Assembly (NCBI GenBank): GCA_013823365.1
Contig: PNMC01000001.1
Coordinates: forward strand, 1-64,000
DNA: 64,000 nucleotides
Direction: 5' to 3'
From: Parvibaculum sp.
GTDB taxonomy: Bacteria; Pseudomonadota; Alphaproteobacteria; Parvibaculales; Parvibaculaceae
The position numbers and the translations under genes are program-made. Under the pieces are notes generated by a model. The model was not told the origin of the DNA. It saw only the letters and a list, made by a program, of their open reading frames with translations, and did no database searches. Positions within the stretch are counted from its first letter, which is position 1, and every line of letters starts with the position of its first letter. Below, piece by piece: positions 27,702 to 37,890 of this stretch.

Positions 27702-28483
27702 TCCCGGATCGAAAGACAGAGTCGCTCGTCTCCTTCGTCGGTGCCGGTCCCGGCGACCCGGAACTGTTGACGCTTCGCGCGATGCAGCGCCTGCAGCAGG
27801 CCGACGTCATCCTGCACGACGCACTCGGCACCGGCGAAATCCTCGCGCTTCTGCCGTCCTCCATCCGCCGCGTCGATGTCGGTAAGCGAGCCGGACGTCA
27901 TGCCATGCCGCAGGATGAGATCAACCGCCTGCTTGTCCGAATGGCGCGCCCCGGCCGCCGCGTCGTCCGCCTGAAGGGCGGCGACCCCTCCATCTTCGGT
28001 CGTCTCGACGAGGAAACGGATGCGCTCCGCGCCGCCGGCATTGCTTACGAAATCGTGCCCGGCATCACCGCCGCTTCGGCAGCCGCCGCCGCTACGGGCA
28101 TCTCGCTCACAAGCCGCGGCAAGGCGCGCCGCGTGCAGTTCGTCACCGGCCACACGCATGACGGTGAGGCCTTCGATCCGGTCGCTGCCGGTATCGCTGC
28201 GCCGGGTGTCACCAGCGTCGTCTATATGGCGCGGGGCGCCGCCCCGGCCATCGCGACAGGGCTCTTGTCCGCCGGCTGGCCTGCTGAAACACCGGTCGTT
28301 ATCGTTGCTGGCGCAAGTCAGCCGGAAGAACTCACGATCCATGCGAGGCTGGGGAGCCTCGCGCAGGCCGTTGCCGCTTTGCCCGCGCAGGCCCCGTTGC
28401 TGCTCATTCTGGGTGACAATGTTGCCGCCGCGCCCCTGAGAAGCGGCGCCCCGGCTTCGGCACCGGCTTCTGCAATCCAGTAA
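27698..28483 (+). CDS. cobA: uroporphyrinogen-III C-methyltransferase
   Basis: VSFVGAGPGDPELLTLRAMQRLQQADVILHDAL...RPGRRVVRLKGGDPSIFGRLDEETDALRAAGIAYEIVPGITAASAAAAATGISLTSRG. Confidence 0.93.
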   Translation: MIPDRKTESLVSFVGAGPGDPELLTLRAMQRLQQADVILHDALGTGEILALLPSSIRRVDVGKRAGRHAMPQDEINRLLVRMARPGRRVVRLKGGDPSIFGRLDEETDALRAAGIAYEIVPGITAASAAAAATGISLTSRGKARRVQFVTGHTHDGEAFDPVAAGIAAPGVTSVVYMARGAAPAIATGLLSAGWPAETPVVIVAGASQPEELTIHARLGSLAQAVAALPAQAPLLLILGDNVAAAPLRSGAPASAPASAIQ

Positions 28484-28556
28484 ACAGGCGCACCGGAACA
28501 AGACGCGAATTGCCGGGCGGGAGAACCTTGGGCCGTGCGAGGGCCGCCGGGCGGCC

Positions 28557-29075
28557 ATGCGCCCAGCAAAGGGAACATCTGTCTTGTCCTATCCGAACAC
28601 CCTGATCTTTGTCGATCTCACCTCCGACGATCCGGCCGCCTGCGCGACATTCTATGAAGAAGTCTTTGGCTGGCAGAACGATCCGCGCCCTTACGGCGTC
28701 TTCCACCGCATGGTACCGGGCGGCAATGCGCTGAACCCGGACGGCAGCGAGAGCCAGATCGGCAATTTTCATATCGGCATTCATAATGCGGCGAATGCGC
28801 GCCCGCATCCCGATCCGGACGGCGTCGAGCCGCGCGTCGTTGCCGGGCCGGGCCGCAAAGCGCGTATCTGGGTGCTCGTCAGCGCCGACGACAGCGAAGA
28901 GCGCATCCTTGCTGCCGCGCAGGAGCGCGGCGCAGAAATTCTCTGGCGCGACCATTACTGGAAGGAGTTCAACGGCCTGAACCATGCCTTCCGCGACCCC
29001 TGGGGCAACGAAATCGTGCTTTGGGTGAAGGCAGGTAGCCTGCCCGAAATTCCCGCCCACTATACGCGCGAATAG
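28557..29075 (+). CDS. VOC / glyoxalase family protein
   Basis: SYPNTLIFVDLTSDDPAACATFYEEVFGWQNDPRPYGVFHRM. Confidence 0.8.
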   Translation: MRPAKGTSVLSYPNTLIFVDLTSDDPAACATFYEEVFGWQNDPRPYGVFHRMVPGGNALNPDGSESQIGNFHIGIHNAANARPHPDPDGVEPRVVAGPGRKARIWVLVSADDSEERILAAAQERGAEILWRDHYWKEFNGLNHAFRDPWGNEIVLWVKAGSLPEIPAHYTRE

Positions 29076-29081
29076 ACCCCC

Positions 29082-30944
29082 TCAAACGGGCTCGAAACCG
29101 GAGAGCTGCCCCGGCGCCTCGCGTGTCACGCGCAGGCGCTTGAGGCGGCTCGCCGTATAGTCCTTCGAGAAGACGGTGGAGACGGCGATGTAATCGGCCT
29201 GCACGGCCTCCGCGTCCACCTCCAGCAGGATGTAGCCGCGATGCCGCGTCTCGCAATAGGCGATCTCCGGCACCTCGCGCAGCAAGGTCTCCTCGGCAAT
29301 GTCATAGACGCGCGGGTCCGCGGCCAGATAGTCGTAGCCGCCCTTGGAGCTCACGCTGCTTGTGCCGAACTCGACGCCGATGCGCCGCCCGCCCGGCGTT
29401 TCGCGCAGATCGTTCGCCCAGAATTGATGCGAGTCGCCCGACAGCACCACGAGATGCGCTTCCGCCTCGCGCACAGCCTCGTAAAGCCGCTGGCGCGAGG
29501 CCGGATAGCCGTCCCATGCGTCGGGATTGATAGGCAGCCCGAGCTTCGTGCGTTCGAGCCACTGCTGCGTATAGGGGTTGTCGCGAATGGCGGGCTCGAT
29601 CACCTCCGGCGGAAAGGCCACGGTGAAATCCGGCGCATCCATTCGCGCCATGATGACCTGATTGCCGAGTATCTGCCACGGCACACCCTTCGCGCGCGAG
29701 GCTTTCAGCTCGCCGGAAAGCCAGTTGAGCTGCTTCTCGCCCAGCAATGTCCGCGACGGATCGCCGAGAATTTCGGCGCGGAAGCGTCCCACGTCCGGCT
29801 TGTAGCCATAACCCTCGGGCAGGCCTTCATCGGCGCATTTGCGCGCCATCGCATAATCCGTCACGGGCGTGCCATCGCTTTCGCGCCACGGCGTCTTCAA
29901 CCGTTCGACCTGCGCCGCGGGCATCATCGCCGCGGCCTCCTCCGTCAGCGGCGCGGGCGTGCTGCCGGACATGTCATAGGCAGTTTCGAAGTGAAGCATG
30001 TCCTTTTCATAGCTCACCGCCTCGCTGCGCGCGGTAAGCCGCGTCTCGATGAGATGCAGCGTCGCAAGGCCGCCCATGTCATAGGTACGATGAAGGCTGT
30101 GGAAGGCCTCGCCCGGCTTCGGGTCGCGCATCGGCATCCATTCGAAATAGGCGCGCAGCGCCGCATCGCGCCGTGTCTCCCACGCACCCTGTGTATCCGG
30201 CTTGTGGTTCTTCGCGCCGCCCGCCCATGAATCATTCGCCGTTTCATGATCGTCCCAGATGGTGATGAAGGGCGCCGCCGCATGCGCGGCCTGCAGGTCG
30301 GGGTCGCTGCGATATTGCGCAAAGCGCCTGCGATAACCGTCGAGCGTCACGATGTCATGCGCCGGCTCCGGCTCGCGGCCGAGCTCCTTGGCAACATCGC
30401 CGCCATAGCCATCCGGCCCATACTCATAGATGTAGTCGCCGAGGTGGATGATGGCGTCGAGCTCCGGCTCCATCGCGAGTTCGCGATAGGCATTGTAGAA
30501 GCCGAAGCCGTAATGAGAGCAGGAGACAACGCCGAGCCGGAGCTTCGTTGCGCCTTCGCTCGCAAGCGTGCGCGTGCGCCCGGTGGGGGAGGTGGTCTTG
30601 CCCGAGAGGAAGCGATAGAAATAGGACGCTCCGGCCTCAAGCCCCCGGATATCGGCCTTCACTGTATAGTCGCTTGCTGCCGTTGCCAGCGCCTCGCCTT
30701 CGTTCGCGAGTTCGACGAAATCTGCATCTCTCGCTACCTGCCAGCGAACCCGCGTGTCGCCGGGCGCCGTCACCCGCGTCCAGATGATAACGGCGGTCGC
30801 CTCCGGGTCGCCGCTCGCAACCCCGTGCAGGAATGACGCGCCGTTGTCTTTTTCATCGGTGCAGCCACCCATCAGCGCCGCACCGCCGGTAAAGGCAAAG
30901 CCCTTGAGCGTGTCGCGTCTGGTGGGCCGGAATTTCATGGTCAT
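29082..30944 (-). CDS. PhoD family alkaline phosphatase, Tat/lipobox signal
   Basis: RRDTLKGFAFTGGAALMGGCTDEK; FLHGVASGDPEATAVIIWTRVTAPG...CSHYGFGFYNAYRELA...IHLGDYIYEYG. Confidence 0.92.
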   Translation of the reverse strand: MTMKFRPTRRDTLKGFAFTGGAALMGGCTDEKDNGASFLHGVASGDPEATAVIIWTRVTAPGDTRVRWQVARDADFVELANEGEALATAASDYTVKADIRGLEAGASYFYRFLSGKTTSPTGRTRTLASEGATKLRLGVVSCSHYGFGFYNAYRELAMEPELDAIIHLGDYIYEYGPDGYGGDVAKELGREPEPAHDIVTLDGYRRRFAQYRSDPDLQAAHAAAPFITIWDDHETANDSWAGGAKNHKPDTQGAWETRRDAALRAYFEWMPMRDPKPGEAFHSLHRTYDMGGLATLHLIETRLTARSEAVSYEKDMLHFETAYDMSGSTPAPLTEEAAAMMPAAQVERLKTPWRESDGTPVTDYAMARKCADEGLPEGYGYKPDVGRFRAEILGDPSRTLLGEKQLNWLSGELKASRAKGVPWQILGNQVIMARMDAPDFTVAFPPEVIEPAIRDNPYTQQWLERTKLGLPINPDAWDGYPASRQRLYEAVREAEAHLVVLSGDSHQFWANDLRETPGGRRIGVEFGTSSVSSKGGYDYLAADPRVYDIAEETLLREVPEIAYCETRHRGYILLEVDAEAVQADYIAVSTVFSKDYTASRLKRLRVTREAPGQLSGFEPV

Positions 30945-31128
30945 ACCCTCGGGTGAAAGAACGGTTGCGGCCTCATTCTCCGGCTTGCGGCGGATCGGTT
31001 CTGGCCTATGCGCGCACGGAAACTTGGCTTTCGCGTCCAGTACAAATTATTGAGCGGGTTTGACGCAGATTTGCGACGCAGCCCTGGCTAACATGCTGCG
31101 ATATTGCATTTTGTTGGGGAGGCGGTTC

Positions 31129-32046
31129 ATGCCGGACAAGGTTCTCTGCGTCGGGCGCAACAGCCTTGATCTTGTGTTCTCGGTCGATCTTGCGGCGATG
31201 CAGGCGGACGGCAAGCAGCGTACCGCCGATCCGGTTTTGCTCGCAGGAGGCCAATGCGTGAATGCCGCGGTGACGCTCGCCGGCCTCGGCTGCGCCGTTT
31301 CCTATGCGGGCGTCATTGGTGCTGATGCTTCTGCCGGGCGTGTTCTTGCCGCGCTGAAGGAACGTCAGGTCGATTATTCGCCGGTCGAAATGGCGAAAGG
31401 CATGGCGAACCCTTGCGCCTATATCATGGTGGATGCGGTATCCGGCGAGCGAAGCATCGTGGAGACGGCGCCGCCCGGTTTCCCGGCCTTTTCGGGCCGC
31501 ATCTCCGAAGATGTCTGGGATGGTCTCGCCGCCATCTATTTCGACGGGCACGAGCCCGAGGCCTCGATCGCAATTGCCGTGGAAGCCGCGCGCCGTTGCG
31601 TGCCGACGCTCACCGATGCCGAAGTGCTGACGGATGCAACGCGGGAGCTCCTCTCGCGCGTCGACACCGCCATCGTGCCGCGTGCGCTGGCCGCAAGCCT
31701 CGCAGGCTCGGAAGCGTCGGAAGACATGCTCCGCGCCCTTGCCGAACTCGGTGGCACCGCGCATGTCGTCACCCTGGGTGAGGGTGGCGCCGTGGGCATG
31801 GTGTCCGGCGGTACGTTGCATCATGTCCCGGCCTTCGCCTGCAATACCGTGGACACGACCGGCGCCGGCGATGCCTTCCATGCCGGATTTCTCTTCGCCG
31901 ATCTCGCTGGCATGACCTTTCCAGAAGCAATGACCTTCGGCGCTCGTGTCGCAGCGGCGGCGTGCGAAGTGCGCGGTGCCAATCTCGGTGTGGAAGTTTT
32001 GACGGGCCTCGCCGCCGCCTTCAATCGAGAAACATCGATTTCCTGA
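31129..32046 (+). CDS. PfkB family carbohydrate kinase
   Basis: VLCVGRNSLDLVFSVDLAAM...GGQCVNAAVTLAGLGCAVSYAGVIGADASAG...NTVDTTGAGDAFHAGFLFA. Confidence 0.9.
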   Translation: MPDKVLCVGRNSLDLVFSVDLAAMQADGKQRTADPVLLAGGQCVNAAVTLAGLGCAVSYAGVIGADASAGRVLAALKERQVDYSPVEMAKGMANPCAYIMVDAVSGERSIVETAPPGFPAFSGRISEDVWDGLAAIYFDGHEPEASIAIAVEAARRCVPTLTDAEVLTDATRELLSRVDTAIVPRALAASLAGSEASEDMLRALAELGGTAHVVTLGEGGAVGMVSGGTLHHVPAFACNTVDTTGAGDAFHAGFLFADLAGMTFPEAMTFGARVAAAACEVRGANLGVEVLTGLAAAFNRETSIS

Positions 32047-34411
32047 TGACGGCGTGAACGCCCCAGTTCCCGTCCACCACCTGCGTGATGCCGAAGTCGA
32101 CGGCGACGGAGATCAGCGATATCGCTTCGTCTTCTGTCAGCCCCTTCGATGTCATGAGGAAACGCCGCGTCTTGCGGAAGGCATCGCGCATTGCCTGGTC
32201 GATCGAGGCTTGCTTGTAGACTTCCGTCTGGGCGTTCTTCCCGAGTTCCTTCAGATAGTTCGGATGTGAGAAGCCGGTGATCACCCATTCATCCTCGGTC
32301 TCGATCAAGGGGTAATCGAGATCCTGTAGCTTGCCCGCCTGGTCGCGCTTCTTGTGCAGGATCACCTGGAAGACGCCGGTGAGAGAGCATTCGATCGCCG
32401 TGCCGCAAAGCTCGGAATCGCCCTGCGAGGCATGGGGGTCGCCGACCGAGAGCAGGCCGCCCGGTACCGACACGGGCAGGAATATCCGCGCGCCCGCGCC
32501 GAGGCGCCAATTGTCGATATTGCCGCCGAAATGCGCCGGCGGCACGGAATCGACCACACCCCAATGATCGGGCGCAAGCGCCACGACGCCGAAATGCGCA
32601 CGCAAGGGAATCTCGACATTCTTCAGCACGTCGAAATTCTTTTCGATGGTCGTGTGGTCCACCGGCACGCCCGGATAGTCCATCATCTCATGCACCACGC
32701 CGAACGGATCGGTCTGTGGCGTCCAGCGATAGTTGTAGACGGCGCGGGCGGTTTCGCGCCCGGCCTTCTTCTCGATCTCGTAAATGGTGACGACTTCGCG
32801 CGGCGCAGGCGGCGTCAGCAATTCATTGTAATGAAAGCCCCACCATGCCGCGGCATTGCTGCCGAAATAACGCCCCTCGAACCGCTTGCCCGCGCAAGGC
32901 CGGGGATGGATGTCGAGAATTCGCAGCTCGACAATATCGCCCGGCTTCGAATCCTCGATGGCGATGGGGCCGGTGCAGATGTGAACGCCGAAACCCTCTC
33001 CCGTGCCGCGCCCATAGGTCGAGGCATCGACAGGACCGGCCCCACGGCGATCGACATTCTTGCCGTCCTTGGTCCAGTGGAACACGCTTTCCGCGCCCGG
33101 ATCGTTCTCGATCATGCGCTCATAATCGTCATAGGCGTGCTGGGTGAGCGTTTCGATGGTGACGAAGTCGCCCGATTTCATTTCAAGAACGGGCGGCAGG
33201 AAGCGGCTGAAATAGCCCCAATGCACCGTCTTCGCGGTGACCGGCAGATAGTGATGCCGCGCGCCATCCGGCGAGAGCGGGGCGAGCATCGGCTGGACTT
33301 CCATGGGCGGCGCAAGCGCGACATCGCCGTCACCCGCAGAATCCGGATCGAGCGCATCTGCCGCCGGCTGCATTGTGCGTTCGTCGCGGCCCGCGCTGCC
33401 CGGCTCGTCTGGCCGTCCGCGATTGACGACCCAGGGGTGGCCCTGTTGCGCACCGCCGGAAGACGCCCGGCGATATTCGCGCGGCGAAACGCCATACTGG
33501 TCGCGGAAGGCACGGCTGAAATGCGCCGCGTCGTTGAAGCCCCAGCGAAAGCAGATATCCGAAATCGAAAGCTGCCCGTTGATCGGGCTCTCGAGATCGT
33601 AGCGGCAACGCTCCAGCCTGCGATAGCGCACATAACGGATGAAGCTCTGGCCGACGGACTCGAAAAGCTTCTGCACATAGCGTGGCGAAATGCCATGTGC
33701 ATCGGCGACATTGGCAAGAGAGAGGTCCGGGTCGCCGAGCTGCGTTTCGATCGTCTGGCAGATGCGGTGGAGAAGCGCCGCGCGGACGCCCGCCGCGCCG
33801 CCAAGCGCGCGCGTATCCGCCTGGCGGAAAATCCCCGCCATCAGGAACTCCGGCAAGGCCATCTCAATCGGCCGCAGCTGATCGACGCTCAGATCTTCCA
33901 GCGCTTCCGAAACCGAAGCGAGAAAGCCCGCCAGCACATGGCCAATGCCTGCCCGCCCCGACAAGTGGATGACCTTTGTCGGCAGTGGCGCCATCAGACG
34001 CGGGCGGAAAGCAGGCCGCGGAATATAGATGATGACGAGGCGGCAGATCGTTTCCAGTGTGAAGGTCGTGTGCGAGCCGACCGCGCCATAAACGATGTCA
34101 CCTGCCGTTGCGCGCAGGTCGTTGCCGCCATCGTGGAATGTCGCCCGGCCTTCGAGCAGCGATGCCACCCAGACGCCGTCCTTGCCCGCTTCCTTGTTGA
34201 GTTCGTGAATGGCGGTGATGTGCTGCGGCGTCGAGACAAGGCGCGTGAAGCTGATGCCGGATTGCGAGATCACGGCGGAGAGAAGGCCGTAGGCGCCGTC
34301 TTCCGTTTCATGCCCCGTCGGCTTCAGGGCAAGGCGCTTCAGCGCCTCTTTCCAGGCTTCGTATCTGTCTGCCTTGGGATAGGCCTCAGTTGAAAATCGC
34401 CAAGCATCCAT
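32021..34411 (-). CDS. AraC-type regulator fused to acetamidase/formamidase
   Basis: Single 796-aa frame: AraC HTH (SLANVADAHGISPRYVQKLFESVGQSFIRYVRYRRLERCRYDL..ISDICFRWGFNDAAHFSRAFRDQYGVSPREYRR) then FmdA/AmdA (HWGYFSRFLPPVLEMKSGDFVTIETLTQHAYDD...GAGARIFLPVSVPGGLLSVGDPHASQGDSELCGTAIE). Confidence 0.9.
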   Translation of the reverse strand: MDAWRFSTEAYPKADRYEAWKEALKRLALKPTGHETEDGAYGLLSAVISQSGISFTRLVSTPQHITAIHELNKEAGKDGVWVASLLEGRATFHDGGNDLRATAGDIVYGAVGSHTTFTLETICRLVIIYIPRPAFRPRLMAPLPTKVIHLSGRAGIGHVLAGFLASVSEALEDLSVDQLRPIEMALPEFLMAGIFRQADTRALGGAAGVRAALLHRICQTIETQLGDPDLSLANVADAHGISPRYVQKLFESVGQSFIRYVRYRRLERCRYDLESPINGQLSISDICFRWGFNDAAHFSRAFRDQYGVSPREYRRASSGGAQQGHPWVVNRGRPDEPGSAGRDERTMQPAADALDPDSAGDGDVALAPPMEVQPMLAPLSPDGARHHYLPVTAKTVHWGYFSRFLPPVLEMKSGDFVTIETLTQHAYDDYERMIENDPGAESVFHWTKDGKNVDRRGAGPVDASTYGRGTGEGFGVHICTGPIAIEDSKPGDIVELRILDIHPRPCAGKRFEGRYFGSNAAAWWGFHYNELLTPPAPREVVTIYEIEKKAGRETARAVYNYRWTPQTDPFGVVHEMMDYPGVPVDHTTIEKNFDVLKNVEIPLRAHFGVVALAPDHWGVVDSVPPAHFGGNIDNWRLGAGARIFLPVSVPGGLLSVGDPHASQGDSELCGTAIECSLTGVFQVILHKKRDQAGKLQDLDYPLIETEDEWVITGFSHPNYLKELGKNAQTEVYKQASIDQAMRDAFRKTRRFLMTSKGLTEDEAISLISVAVDFGITQVVDGNWGVHAVIRKSMFLD

Positions 34412-34595
34412 CCGCTTTTACACAACCCGGAACAAGGCGCACTCGACTGCCGGGAATCGGGCTTCACCTGCTACAAATTTGTGCAATGCGAATCGCGCGC
34501 TTCGCAGAAGCGCCGGAAATCCCGGAAATTTTCCGCCGGCCGCAATGCACCTTTCGCAGGGGAGCAAAAAGCATGCCTGAGGCCGGCGGCGTGGT

Positions 34596-35675
34596 TCACT
34601 TCGATTCCGGCGCGAATATGTTGCGCGGAATTTTGACATGGACGCCCTGCCGCCCGTCGACGACCTGGGTCACGGTGAAGTCCGCGGCAATGCTCATCAG
34701 CGAATAGGCGTCATCCTTGCTGAGGCCGCGGTCATCGTGAAGAAACTTTACCATGTCGAGCGAGGCATTCCGCATGGCGACATCGAGGTCTTCGTCGAAG
34801 CCATGCACGATCCAGTAGCCCGGCGTTTCGAGCAGCGGCGAGGGAAACTCGAAATCCTTGCGCAGCACGATCTGGAAGAGAACGTTGAGCGAGGCTTCGA
34901 TGGCCGTACCGCTGATTTCACCATCGCCTTGGGAAACATGCGGATCGCCGATGGAGAAAAGTGCGCCGTCCACGGCGACCGGGTAAAACATGGTCGCGCC
35001 CGCGCCGATGCGCCAATTGTCGATATTGCCGCCATGTGCGCCTGGCGGAATGGTGCTGACGCGGCCTTGCACATCCGGCGCGACGCCGGCCGTGCCCAGA
35101 TGCGGTCGCACCGGCACGCGAACGCCGTTCAGCGCGCGCTGCCTGTCGCATTCCGGACAATTGGTGATCTTGCCCGGCGTCTCGTATTTGCCGGGGAAGT
35201 CATAGGCATAATGCGCTTCGGCAATGTTCGTCGCGCGGTCGAGCCGGTAGATGGTGACGCGCTCCTTCTCGCCGAATTCCTTGTAGAGGTGACCCCAGTT
35301 CGCGGCGAGGTTCGAGCCATAGTCGAAGCGCGGCACCATGCGCAGGTAGCGGACTTCCAGCATGTCGCCGGGCTTTGCGTCCTTCACATAGATGGGCCCC
35401 GTCATCAGATGGACGCCCGGGTTGCGGTCGCTTTCGGGGATGGTGTTGAAGATGTGGCGCACCGCATCGTCCATCATGAGCTCCGGCGCGTCGCCGGCGT
35501 GATGGGTGACGGCTTCGGCCTGAATGAGATCGCCGCTATTGACGGTGAGAACGGGCGCAAGAGCCGGGTCGAAATAGCCCCAATGGCAGGTTTCAGGTGT
35601 CGCTCTCAGCAGGTGAAGGGCAGTGGGATGCGCGTATTCCGACGCTTTCGATCCCGGTAGTGACGAATGCGCCAT
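34596..35675 (-). CDS. acetamidase/formamidase family protein
   Basis: CHWGYFDPALAPVLTVNSGDLIQAEAVTHHAGD...GAGATMFYPVAVDGALFSIGDPHVSQGDGEISGTAIEASLNV. Confidence 0.92.
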   Translation of the reverse strand: MAHSSLPGSKASEYAHPTALHLLRATPETCHWGYFDPALAPVLTVNSGDLIQAEAVTHHAGDAPELMMDDAVRHIFNTIPESDRNPGVHLMTGPIYVKDAKPGDMLEVRYLRMVPRFDYGSNLAANWGHLYKEFGEKERVTIYRLDRATNIAEAHYAYDFPGKYETPGKITNCPECDRQRALNGVRVPVRPHLGTAGVAPDVQGRVSTIPPGAHGGNIDNWRIGAGATMFYPVAVDGALFSIGDPHVSQGDGEISGTAIEASLNVLFQIVLRKDFEFPSPLLETPGYWIVHGFDEDLDVAMRNASLDMVKFLHDDRGLSKDDAYSLMSIAADFTVTQVVDGRQGVHVKIPRNIFAPESK

Positions 35676-35874
35676 GAGAACTCCTTGCACTCGAACCGAC
35701 TGATGGTCGCGGACCCGCGTAAAGCGGGAATGCTTGCATTGTCTGTCTTGTGGCCCGGTGCGGTCTTGCCCGCTTGCGCAAAAGTTGTTGCCGCGTGCGG
35801 GTGTGTGGAAGGCATATGCCTCGCAAACGGGCAAGGCCTTGTGCATTTGCCTTCGCTTCGGGCGGGAGATGCGC

Positions 35875-36645
35875 TCAGGCGCCGATCACGACGGTCGTCA
35901 TGTCGAGCGAGCCATATTCGACGACCGGCGTTTCGAAGCGCACCGGCTCCCCGTCGCGCCGCGCGCCCATGACGTAGAGGATCGGCAGGTAGTGATCGGG
36001 ATGGGGAACGGAAAGGCTCGCGTCGCGGCCCTGGGCCTCATAGCCGATCAGGTCGTTCGGGCGGTCGGCGGCAATCGCCTCGCGAATATAGTCGCCGAAG
36101 CGGCTCGCCCAGTCATAGCTGCCATCGCGCATCTGCCAGTCCATTTCCGGCAGATTGTGAACGATATTGCCGCTGCCCATCAGCAGATAGCCTTCGTCCC
36201 GGAACTCGCCGAGCACACGGCCAATCTCGAAATGCTCGCGGGGCGAGAGGCGCGCATCCATGCTGATCTGCACCATCGGCACATCGGCTTGCGGAAAGAC
36301 CTTGAGCAGCACGCACCACGAACCGTGATCGAAGCCGCGCTCGTCGTCGAGTTCGACCTCGAGAGGCGCCAGCCGGTCGCGGATCGCTTCCGCAAGCGCC
36401 GGGCTCCCCGGCGCCTTGTATTGCATTTCATACATGGCGCGGGGGAAGCCGCCGAAATCATGGATCGTTGGCGGCGCCTTGCCGGACGTGACCTTGATGC
36501 CGCGCGTGTACCAGTGTGCGGAAACGCAGATGATACCTTTCGGCTTGCCGAACTCGCGGCCGATGGCCTCCCATGTCCGGGTGATGAAATTATCCTCCAT
36601 CACATTGCCCGGGCTACCGTGGCCGAAAAAGATCGCGGGTTGCAT
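35875..36645 (-). CDS. class III extradiol dioxygenase (4,5-DOPA dioxygenase / LigB-like)
   Basis: MQPAIFFGHGSPGNVMEDNFITRTWEAIGREFGKPKGIICVSAHWYTRGIKVTSGKAPPTIHDFGGFPRAMYEMQYKAPGSP. Confidence 0.92.
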   Translation of the reverse strand: MQPAIFFGHGSPGNVMEDNFITRTWEAIGREFGKPKGIICVSAHWYTRGIKVTSGKAPPTIHDFGGFPRAMYEMQYKAPGSPALAEAIRDRLAPLEVELDDERGFDHGSWCVLLKVFPQADVPMVQISMDARLSPREHFEIGRVLGEFRDEGYLLMGSGNIVHNLPEMDWQMRDGSYDWASRFGDYIREAIAADRPNDLIGYEAQGRDASLSVPHPDHYLPILYVMGARRDGEPVRFETPVVEYGSLDMTTVVIGA

Positions 36646-36690
36646 CCTGCGCTTGCCTTTCTGAATCGAGTGTTCGCTTGCTATGCAGAC

Positions 36691-37890
36691 TCAGGAGGCC
36701 GCCTGCAGGCGCTTGCCCCGCAGCCGTTTCCATGTGGCCTGATAGCGCGAAACCAGCCAGTGGTTGAGGTCGCTCTGCGCGCGCTCCTGCCACGAATAGC
36801 GCCCGCGGATTGCGAAGCGCGACTTGAGGCCGATCTGCACCAGCTTGTCTACATGGAGATCCTGCTCGGTGATTTCCATAGCCGTGCGCATGTTCATGTC
36901 CAGCCGCTCCTGGAAAAGCGGTTCCGACATGGCGCCCGGCGCCACCAGCCAGCCGATCGTCATGGAATGGCTGTTCGCGGATTCGGCATGGAGAATGAGA
37001 TAGATGACCATGTCGGAGGTAATGACGAGCGAGAGCGTCGGCGGAATATTCGCAAACATCGCCCGGTGCCGCTCTTCCGCGGTCAGCTTTGGGAAAACCG
37101 GCAGCACGGCGCGCTGCAGCGGGTTGAAGGCCGCGTCGGGATGCAGTGTACCGTTGAAGCGCAGATAACCGGCGCTTCCCTCCGGCATCTCCGGGAAACT
37201 CGCAAGCTCGCTCGGAATGAAGTCGTGAAGCGGGCCCTTGTGCAGACGGGTGGCGTGATACCCGTCATTATTGTTCTCCATCATCACTTTCCAGTTCCAG
37301 GGGTAGCTTTGCGGCGCATCCGGCATCGCTCCCTCGGCATTGGGCAGATCGTAATTGGCCAGCGCCTCGCTGATCGTCGTGAGGCGCGGCGCAAGCGGCG
37401 CCGCATCGGCATCGAAATTGACGAAGATGAAGCCTTCCCAGATTTCCGTGCGGATTTCCGGCAGGCGGATGCCTTCGCGTTCAAAGCCGCAGGTCTTGCT
37501 CATGGCCGGTGCGCCGACAAGCCGCCCGTCGAGGCCGTAGGTCCAGTGGTGATAGGGGCAGACAAAGGCCTTCGTGTTGCCATGACCTTCGGCGACAAGC
37601 ATCGCCCGGTGCTGGCAGACGGCCGACAGCGCCTTCAATTCGCCATCGCGTGTGCGCGAGATGATGAGCGGCTCGCCGATATGTGTGGCGGTGAAGTAGT
37701 CACCGGGATTTTTCACCCATTCCTCGCGGCCGACGCAAAGCCATTCGCTGTTGAAGAGGGCTTCCTTCTCGAATTCGAAGAATTCCTCGCTTGTGTAGCA
37801 CTCGGGCGGCAGGGTTTCCGCCTCGGTGACGTCGCCAAGCGATGTCTTCAATCCATCGATAAAATCGTCGGTCAGAAATGTACCGGCCAT
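36691..37890 (-). CDS. Rieske aromatic ring-hydroxylating dioxygenase, alpha subunit
   Basis: Rieske motif CQHRAMLVAEGHGNTKAFVCPYHHWTYGLDGRLVGAP. Confidence 0.9.
   Translation of the reverse strand: MAGTFLTDDFIDGLKTSLGDVTEAETLPPECYTSEEFFEFEKEALFNSEWLCVGREEWVKNPGDYFTATHIGEPLIISRTRDGELKALSAVCQHRAMLVAEGHGNTKAFVCPYHHWTYGLDGRLVGAPAMSKTCGFEREGIRLPEIRTEIWEGFIFVNFDADAAPLAPRLTTISEALANYDLPNAEGAMPDAPQSYPWNWKVMMENNNDGYHATRLHKGPLHDFIPSELASFPEMPEGSAGYLRFNGTLHPDAAFNPLQRAVLPVFPKLTAEERHRAMFANIPPTLSLVITSDMVIYLILHAESANSHSMTIGWLVAPGAMSEPLFQERLDMNMRTAMEITEQDLHVDKLVQIGLKSRFAIRGRYSWQERAQSDLNHWLVSRYQATWKRLRGKRLQAAS

Noticed and set aside
32354-34393. 679-aa plus-strand ORF
   Set aside because: Antisense shadow of the AraC-acetamidase fusion; composition typical of codon-bias artefact.
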